Source of the DNA: Cupriavidus sp. D384
Lineage (GTDB): Bacteria > Pseudomonadota > Gammaproteobacteria > Burkholderiales > Burkholderiaceae
Reading direction: 5' to 3'
Length of the DNA stretch: 64,000 nucleotides
NCBI RefSeq assembly: GCF_001652915.1
Contig: NZ_BBQI01000095.1
Coordinates: forward strand, 62,001 to 126,000
The notes beneath the pieces are model-generated. The model saw nothing but the letters and a program-made list of their open reading frames with translations. It had not been told where the DNA came from and searched no databases. Each line of letters begins with the position of its first letter. Position 1 is the first letter of the stretch. A program made the position numbers and the translations under genes. Shown here piece after piece: positions 59,545-64,000 of the stretch.

Positions 59545-60444
59545 TCAGTCGAGTGCCTTGTCGTTCGGGTTCTTGAAGAGCGCCTTCATGTCTTCGGACA
59601 GCGGGAAGTCCAGGTTCAGGCCCTTCGGCGGCACCGGTTGCTGGAACCACTTCGTGTACATCTGGTTGATCGAGCCGTCCTTCATCAGGCCGGTGATCAC
59701 GTGGTCGGACAGCTTCTTGAACGGTGCGTCGTCCTTGCGGATCATGCAGCCATACGATTCACGCGATTGCGGCTTGCCCACCACGATCCAGTCGTTCGGG
59801 TTCTTGGCCTTGGCGCGCTCGCCGTAGAGCAGTGCGTCGTCCATCATGAACGCCACGGCACGGCCCGATTCCAGCGTCAGGAACGACTGGCCATGGTCCT
59901 TGGTGCTGATGATGTTCATGCCCAGCTTCTGGTCGTCGTTCATCTTGCGCAGCAGGCGCTCGGACGTCGTACCAGCCGTGGTCACCACGTTCTTGCCCTT
60001 CAGGTCGGCCCAGTCCTTGATGCCGCCGTCCTTCTTCACCATGATGCGCGTGCCGATGATGAAGATGCTGGTGGTGAACGATGCCTGCTTCTGGCGCTCG
60101 AGGTTGTTCGTCGTCGAACCGCACTCGATGTCGATCGTGCCGTTCTGCAGCAGCGTGATGCGGTTCTGCGAGGTGATCGGGATTTCCTTGACCTGCAGGT
60201 TAGGCAGCTTCAGCTGGTCCTTGATGGCTTCCACGATCTTCATATTGATATCGTAGGAATAGCCTACCTGGCGCACACCACCCAGGTTGTAGTTGAACGG
60301 AATCGAAGAGTCCCGCACACCCAGCGTGATGACACCCGTATCCTTGATCTTCTGCAGCGTACCCGTCAGCGGCTCGGCTGCCTGTGCGCTCGCGCACAGC
60401 ATGCCTGCCGCAATCATCAGGCCGGCCAACTTGGCAACATTCAT
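59545..60444 (-). CDS. gltI: Glutamate/aspartate-binding protein GltI
   Basis: 299-residue periplasmic binding protein. Signal peptide GLMIAAGMLCASAQAAE, then the type 3 solute-binding fold (TGVITLGVRDSSIPFNYNLG, GTIDIECGSTTNNLERQK, ECGSTTN being the GltI hallmark) and WFQQPVPPKGLNLDFPLS near the end. AAGGAG lies 5 bases before the ATG. A permease- and ATPase-coding tail follows after the attenuator. Confidence 0.95.
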   Translation of the reverse strand: MNVAKLAGLMIAAGMLCASAQAAEPLTGTLQKIKDTGVITLGVRDSSIPFNYNLGGVRQVGYSYDINMKIVEAIKDQLKLPNLQVKEIPITSQNRITLLQNGTIDIECGSTTNNLERQKQASFTTSIFIIGTRIMVKKDGGIKDWADLKGKNVVTTAGTTSERLLRKMNDDQKLGMNIISTKDHGQSFLTLESGRAVAFMMDDALLYGERAKAKNPNDWIVVGKPQSRESYGCMIRKDDAPFKKLSDHVITGLMKDGSINQMYTKWFQQPVPPKGLNLDFPLSEDMKALFKNPNDKALD

Positions 60445-60478
60445 AACATCTCCTTGACCATGAAGAGAGAAAGGCGCG

Positions 60479-60510
60479 ACTGTAACAGACAGTCCCGCCG
60501 GCGAAACAGT
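60479..60510. promoter_or_regulatory. Candidate operator/promoter of gltI
   Basis: ACTGT-N5-ACAGT (60479-60493) plus another ACAGT at 60506-60510. TACAGT on the minus strand could be the -10, with TTCGCC 15 bases upstream. The regulator is unknown. Confidence 0.35.
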
Positions 60511-60647
60511 ATTGCTTAGCTCGTCACCCAAGACAACGGGTTTTTCCCCTAACTGGTGCCATTTCAGGCAGCGTTTCGCGGCAATGCGCCAAAATGAGAC
60601 ACAACTGCGAACGTCGTATTGCAAGTTTCGGGAAGCGGCGCCAATAG

Positions 60648-60684
60648 AAAAACGGCGACCGGATCAAGCCCGGTCGCCGTTTTT
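60648..60684 (-). terminator. Intrinsic terminator of gdhA
   Basis: AAAAACGGCGACCGG-N7-CCGGTCGCCGTTTTT with 15-base perfect arms; the T-run follows on the minus strand, 74 bases after the gdhA stop. Confidence 0.92.
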
Positions 60685-60757
60685 CAGTGAATCAGGAAAG
60701 GGGCCGTATTTGCTGCGTTGCAGCAGCACCGGCTACCCGTTCCTTGACCCGCCTGCA

Positions 60758-62065
60758 TCAGGGGTACAGACCGCGCATCTCGCGCGCCTGCAGGATCCGC
60801 GAGCAGGCGACGATGAACGCGGCCGTACGCAGCGTGACCTTGTTGTCCTGGGCAACCTGCCAGATCGCCCGGAAGGCCTCTTGCATGATTCGTACCAGGC
60901 GCTCGTTGATTTCCTCTTCGGTCCAGAAGAAGCTCGAGAAGTCCTGCACCCATTCGAAGTAGGACACGGTCACGCCGCCAGCGTTGGCGATCACGTCCGG
61001 GCAGACCAGGATATTGCGCTCGCGCAAGATATCGTCGGCCTGCGGCGTGGTCGGGCCGTTGGCGCCCTCGATCACCAGCTTCGCCGTGATCTTCGGTGCG
61101 TTCTCGGCCGTGATCTGGCCTTCCAGTGCGGCCGGGATCAGGATGTCGCAGTCGACTTCCCAGAACTGGTCGCCCTTGATGACTTCGGCGCGGTAGCCCT
61201 CGATCGTGCCGCTGTGCGATGCGTATTCCATCATTGCGGGCACGTCCAGGCCGGCCGGGTCGAACAGCGTCGTACGGTGATCCTGCACGGCCACCACCTT
61301 CGCACCGGCTTCATGGAACAGCTTGGCGGCCACGGCACCCACATTGCCGAAGCCCTGCACGGCCACGCGCGCGCCCTTGACGTCCATGCCCAGGTTGCGG
61401 GCGGCTTCCGAACCGACCACGAACACGCCTCGGCCGGTGGCCTCGTGGCGGCCCAGCGAGCCGCCCAGCGAGATCGGCTTGCCGGTCACCACGCCGGTGG
61501 CCGTGCTGCCCGAGTTCATCGAGTAGGTATCCATCATCCAGGCCATGACCTGGGCGTTGGTATTCACGTCCGGCGCCGGAATGTCCTTGGTCGGGCCGAT
61601 GATGAGGTTGATTTCGCTGGTGTAACGGCGCGTCAGGCGCTCCAGCTCGCCGTGCGACAGCGTGCGCGGGTCCACGCGGATGCCGCCCTTTGCACCGCCG
61701 TACGGCACGTTCACGGCCGCGTTCTTCACCGACATCCACGCAGACAGGGCCATCACCTCGGACAGCGTCACGTCCTGGTGAAAGCGCACGCCACCCTTGC
61801 CCGGGCCGCGCGACAGGTTGTGCTGCACCCGATAGCCCTCGAAGTGGGCGATGGTGCCGTTGTCCAGTTCGATGGGTACGTCGACGATCAGCGCACGCTT
61901 CGGGCGCTTCAGGGTTTCAACCCAGCGTGCCAGCGAACCCAGGTAGGGCGTGACACGGTCGACTTGCTGCAGGTAGATGCCCCACGGGCCGAGATTGTCG
62001 GCGTTCAGGTATGAAGGCAGGGCGTGAGCATTGGAGACGTTTTGCGTCGGTGCTGCGGAAGACAT
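60758..62065 (-). CDS. gdhA: Glutamate dehydrogenase (Glu/Leu/Phe/Val dehydrogenase family)
   Basis: Interconverts glutamate and 2-oxoglutarate plus ammonia. 435 residues; substrate-binding PYGGAKGGIRVDPRTLS with the catalytic lysine, DIPAPDVNTNAQVMAWMMDTYS, and the Rossmann motif VAVQGFGNVGAVAAK. The NAD- versus NADP-preference is not obvious; the GFGNVG motif and ~435-residue length fit the mostly NAD-linked catabolic group. Sits directly downstream of nothing on its strand but next to the glutamate importer, supporting glutamate use as carbon or nitrogen source. ATG 62065 was chosen over an in-frame upstream start. Confidence 0.93.
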   Translation of the reverse strand: MSSAAPTQNVSNAHALPSYLNADNLGPWGIYLQQVDRVTPYLGSLARWVETLKRPKRALIVDVPIELDNGTIAHFEGYRVQHNLSRGPGKGGVRFHQDVTLSEVMALSAWMSVKNAAVNVPYGGAKGGIRVDPRTLSHGELERLTRRYTSEINLIIGPTKDIPAPDVNTNAQVMAWMMDTYSMNSGSTATGVVTGKPISLGGSLGRHEATGRGVFVVGSEAARNLGMDVKGARVAVQGFGNVGAVAAKLFHEAGAKVVAVQDHRTTLFDPAGLDVPAMMEYASHSGTIEGYRAEVIKGDQFWEVDCDILIPAALEGQITAENAPKITAKLVIEGANGPTTPQADDILRERNILVCPDVIANAGGVTVSYFEWVQDFSSFFWTEEEINERLVRIMQEAFRAIWQVAQDNKVTLRTAAFIVACSRILQAREMRGLYP

Positions 62066-62196
62066 CGTTGGTTTCCGAGTGAAGGTGACACGGAGCATAT
62101 CGGCGCCCCCTTTCCCGAATCCAATGCCGTTTGGTCATCCTCGCCAGCACGGTTATGCAAGACGCGCATAACGTTCACACGCCGCCCTGCCCCGCT

Positions 62197-63153
62197 TCAA
62201 TCGGCCGTTGACGGGGCAACCAGCGCCGCCCAGACCTTGTCCACCAGCTGGCGCTTGCGCCTGATCTGGCTGCCGCGCCGTTCGCCGCTATCCGCCGGCC
62301 GCTCGCGGTAAAGGCGGATTTCCATATCGATCGATTGCGGCAGGCCGCGCGCGGCCTCCGCCCGTACCAGGCGGCCGGCCGCCACGTCCTCGCGCACCGT
62401 GCTCTCCGGCAAAAAGGCCATGCCGTGGCCCGCCAGCGCCATGACCTTGAGCGCCTCGGCCATATCGGTCTCGTAGCATTTGTCGAGCTTGAGGGCGTCG
62501 GTGGACTCGGCCAGCAGCATATCCACCATGCGGCCCAGGAACGCATTGGGCGTGTAACTGAGGAATGGCACCGGCTTCTTGTCGGTGCCTGGCAGCCGGA
62601 ACAGCGGGCGCCCCGTGGCATCGGGCACGCTGTATGGCGACAGCCGTTCCGTGCCAAGCACGAGCATGTCGTAGTGCGCCGGATCGAGCTGGATGGCCTG
62701 GCGCGGGTGGTGGTAGACCATGACCAGGTCGCAACCGCCTTCCACCAGCATCAGCACCGCATCGTGGACGTTCAGCGCGCGCAACCGGCATGGCAGGGTG
62801 CCCAGCTTGCGCTCCACGCCCTTGAGCCATTCCGGGAAGAACGTCAGCGACAGCGTGTGGGGTACCGCGAATTCCAGCACCTGGGCATTGGCCGAGCGCT
62901 GGCCGCGCATCAGCGCCCGCGTTTCGCTGACCTGCGCCAGCATCGCCAGCGCCTGTTCGTAGAACACCTTGCCCGCCTCGGTCAGGCTGGTGGGATAGCT
63001 CGACCGATCGATCAGCTCGGTGCCCACCCAGGCCTCCAGCGACTGGATGCGCCGCGAGAACGCCGGTTGCGTGACATGCCGCAGTTCCGCCGAGCGCGAG
63101 AAGCTGTGCGTCTCGGCGAGGCTGACGAAGTCTTCAAGCCATTTGATTTCCAT
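62197..63153 (-). CDS. LysR-family transcriptional regulator
   Basis: 318 residues. N-terminal winged helix (MEIKWLEDFVSLAETHSFSRSAE, VTQPAFSRRIQSLEAWVG) and a C-terminal effector-binding domain (FFPEWLKGVERKLG, LPESTVREDVAAGRLVR). It is divergent from the thiol-dioxygenase-like gene and reads toward gdhA 131 bases away, so it could control either. Likely targets are inferred from position only. GATAAT lies so close to the ATG (ending 7 bases before it) that the mRNA could be leaderless. Confidence 0.92.
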   Translation of the reverse strand: MEIKWLEDFVSLAETHSFSRSAELRHVTQPAFSRRIQSLEAWVGTELIDRSSYPTSLTEAGKVFYEQALAMLAQVSETRALMRGQRSANAQVLEFAVPHTLSLTFFPEWLKGVERKLGTLPCRLRALNVHDAVLMLVEGGCDLVMVYHHPRQAIQLDPAHYDMLVLGTERLSPYSVPDATGRPLFRLPGTDKKPVPFLSYTPNAFLGRMVDMLLAESTDALKLDKCYETDMAEALKVMALAGHGMAFLPESTVREDVAAGRLVRAEAARGLPQSIDMEIRLYRERPADSGERRGSQIRRKRQLVDKVWAALVAPSTAD

Positions 63154-63160
63154 GGCGCGG

Positions 63161-63166
63161 ATTATC
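63161..63166 (-). promoter_or_regulatory. Candidate -10 (GATAAT) of the LysR gene
   Basis: GATAAT seven bases from the ATG; no Shine-Dalgarno between. Confidence 0.35.
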
Positions 63167-63214
63167 GCCTGCCAAAGCAATGCCCGGCGCAACCGGCAAA
63201 AAAATTCCCCAAAG

Positions 63215-63242
63215 TTGCGATTTATTGGAATCCATTTACAAT
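63215..63242 (+). promoter_or_regulatory. Promoter of the thiol-dioxygenase-like gene
   Basis: TTGCGA, a 16-base spacer and TACAAT; start near 63249 and a ~95-base leader. GATT-N6-AATC overlaps the spacer and could be a LysR site. Confidence 0.55.
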
Positions 63243-63343
63243 CGAAGGCAATCTTGGACGACATTTCGCATGCTGGTGCTCAGGTCGCGCTTTTAAGATG
63301 AACGCTATTGCACATATCGCACATCAAGAAGAACGAGCCCGCC

Positions 63344-63886
63344 ATGGAAGCCGCATCCACTACCCGCTCAACGCCGTCCCCGCTGTCGTCGCTGGCATCG
63401 GGCATGGAAGCCACGCTGTCGCAGAACGCCCGCATGGTGGCCGCCCACGTGGAGGCCAGCCTGCCCGACGCCGATACCCTGCTGGCCAGCCTGCCGGCCG
63501 GCGCGCTGCAAGGCAGCCCCGACAACTACACGCGGCATCTGGTCTACGCCGATCCGTACGAGCGATTTTCGGTGATGGTGCTGGTCTGGCGGCCGGGCCA
63601 GCACAGCCCGGTGCACGGGCATCGCACCTGGTGCGCCTACCGGGTGTTGCGCGGCACGCTGTCCGAAAGGCATTACCGCTGGAATCCGGACAACCGCACG
63701 GCCATCCAGACGGGCGCCGTGACGCGCGAGGCGGGCGATACGTTCAGCGTGCCCGCCGGCCTGCAGCATATCCACGCGCTAGGGAACGGCAGCAATGCGG
63801 TGGCCGTGTCGCTGCATATCTACGGCGTGGACCAGGATCGCATTGCCACCGGCGTGAACCTGCTGGTGGATACCATCGTCAGCTGA
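63344..63886 (+). CDS. Cysteine dioxygenase-family cupin protein
   Basis: 180-residue cupin of the cysteine/3-mercaptopropionate dioxygenase superfamily. The iron-binding cupin motif is SPVHGHRTWCAYRVLRG, and a third histidine is in GLQHIHALGN. The N-terminal ~20 residues are Ser/Thr-rich. ATG 63344 was chosen; an in-frame TTG at 63308 lacks support. Members oxidise thiol amino acids to sulfinates; the WC after HGHR differs from classic CDO, so the substrate is open. Divergent from the LysR gene. Confidence 0.82.
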   Translation: MEAASTTRSTPSPLSSLASGMEATLSQNARMVAAHVEASLPDADTLLASLPAGALQGSPDNYTRHLVYADPYERFSVMVLVWRPGQHSPVHGHRTWCAYRVLRGTLSERHYRWNPDNRTAIQTGAVTREAGDTFSVPAGLQHIHALGNGSNAVAVSLHIYGVDQDRIATGVNLLVDTIVS

Positions 63887-63947
63887 CATCCGCCCTGCCG
63901 GGGTGGCCGCCGGCTGGCGCCAACCACCCTTTCCGGACCTGACACCG

Positions 63948-64000
63948 ATGGACCGCTATGACCGCCAGATCCTGGGCATCCTGCAGGAAGATGCCTCCGT
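63948..64000 (+). CDS. Lrp/AsnC-family regulator (3' end outside window)
   Basis: Only the first 17 codons are present (MDRYDRQILGILQEDAS). This is the usual start of the AsnC/Lrp winged helix. Follows the cupin gene by 61 bases on the same strand; amino-acid-linked control of that gene is plausible but unproven. Confidence 0.6.
   Translation, partial: MDRYDRQILGILQEDAS

Larger units (their letters stand above)
60445..60757. other. 313-base gap between gltI and gdhA
   Basis: Contains, from the gltI side, repeated ACTGT/ACAGT half-sites (60479-60510) around the likely gltI promoter, an A/T-richer run (TTTTTCCCCTAACTGG), and the gdhA terminator (60648-60684). No gene seen. Confidence 0.6.

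Noticed and set aside
1..64000. tRNA genes, CRISPR arrays, prophage, integrase or IS elements
   Set aside because: None seen by eye. No direct repeats with regular spacers, no transposase or integrase motifs, no tRNA-like cloverleaf. A tRNAscan or IS search would be decisive.

Overview
The window is a GC-rich (roughly two-thirds G+C), gene-dense piece of betaproteobacterial chromosome. Protein families and gene order (lptD-surA-pdxA-rsmA, dusB-fis, purH followed by ruvCAB, glyQ/glyS, gltIJKL next to gdhA, AmgK/MurU cell-wall recycling, a DUF6776-type coiled-coil protein beside a bactofilin) point to Burkholderiales, most likely Cupriavidus or a close relative such as Ralstonia. This genus call is an inference from gene content and coding style, not from a database match. 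Nothing looks like a prophage, plasmid, integron, IS element or CRISPR array; it is core chromosome with a few accessory touches.

Layout. 1-7.9 kb: end of a ClC channel with CBS domains, a small exported protein, then miaB-phoH-ybeY and corC-lnt (tRNA/rRNA maturation and lipoprotein acylation). 7.9-8.4 kb: a 30-residue membrane peptide on the minus strand preceded by a LexA-like palindrome. 8.4-14.4 kb: glyQ, an exported protein, glyS, gmhB, plsC and a YgjP-type metalloprotease on the plus strand. 14.4-17.2 kb: a classical autotransporter. 17.4-18.8 kb: gloA and a DMT permease. 18.8-25.8 kb (minus): trpS, rsmA, pdxA, surA, lptD. 26-33.6 kb (plus): amgK, azlC, azlD, murU, pepP, an unknown protein, ubiH, dusB, fis. 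33.7-41.5 kb: purH, a repeat-filled gap, ruvC, a lipoprotein phosphodiesterase, ruvA, ruvB, two exported proteins and a queuosine-precursor transporter. 41.5-44.6 kb (minus): histidine phosphatase, PEBP-like protein, dtd, tyrS. 44.8-47.4 kb (plus): an M23 endopeptidase and anmK. 47.4-50.3 kb (minus): erpA, bactofilin, a coiled-coil membrane protein, rpsI, rplM. 50.3-52 kb: a long intergenic stretch with a predicted small RNA, an OsmC-family gene and RNase P RNA (rnpB, minus). 52-56.2 kb (minus): DUF3025, pyrC, glycerate 2-kinase, tartrate dehydrogenase. 56.3-57.2 kb: a class II amidotransferase. 57.3-63.2 kb (minus): glutamate/aspartate ABC importer, glutamate dehydrogenase and a LysR regulator. 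The end holds a thiol-dioxygenase-like cupin and the first codons of an Lrp/AsnC regulator.

How it fits together. Envelope biogenesis dominates: Lnt, PlsC, LptD, SurA, GmhB and a lipoprotein phosphodiesterase build the membrane, while AnmK, AmgK and MurU supply most of a MurNAc salvage route to UDP-MurNAc. Translation is the second theme: MiaB, YbeY, RsmA, DusB, Dtd, four aminoacyl-tRNA synthetase genes, L13/S9 and RNase P RNA. The glt-gdh block is a glutamate uptake and catabolism unit.

The two most interesting non-textbook signals are (i) the LexA-like box plus tiny hydrophobic peptide at about 7.9-8.15 kb, whose layout resembles LexA-controlled TisB, and (ii) a predicted 175-nt RNA at 50.60-50.77 kb with a consensus -10, an intrinsic terminator and a hairpin loop that reproduces the CCUCCUUU anti-Shine-Dalgarno tail of 16S rRNA. 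Dispersed palindromic repeats occur at two intergenic sites. Many plus-strand genes begin a short distance after a TAGAAT, TAAAAT or TACACT hexamer, often with a pyrimidine-rich leader lacking a Shine-Dalgarno sequence.
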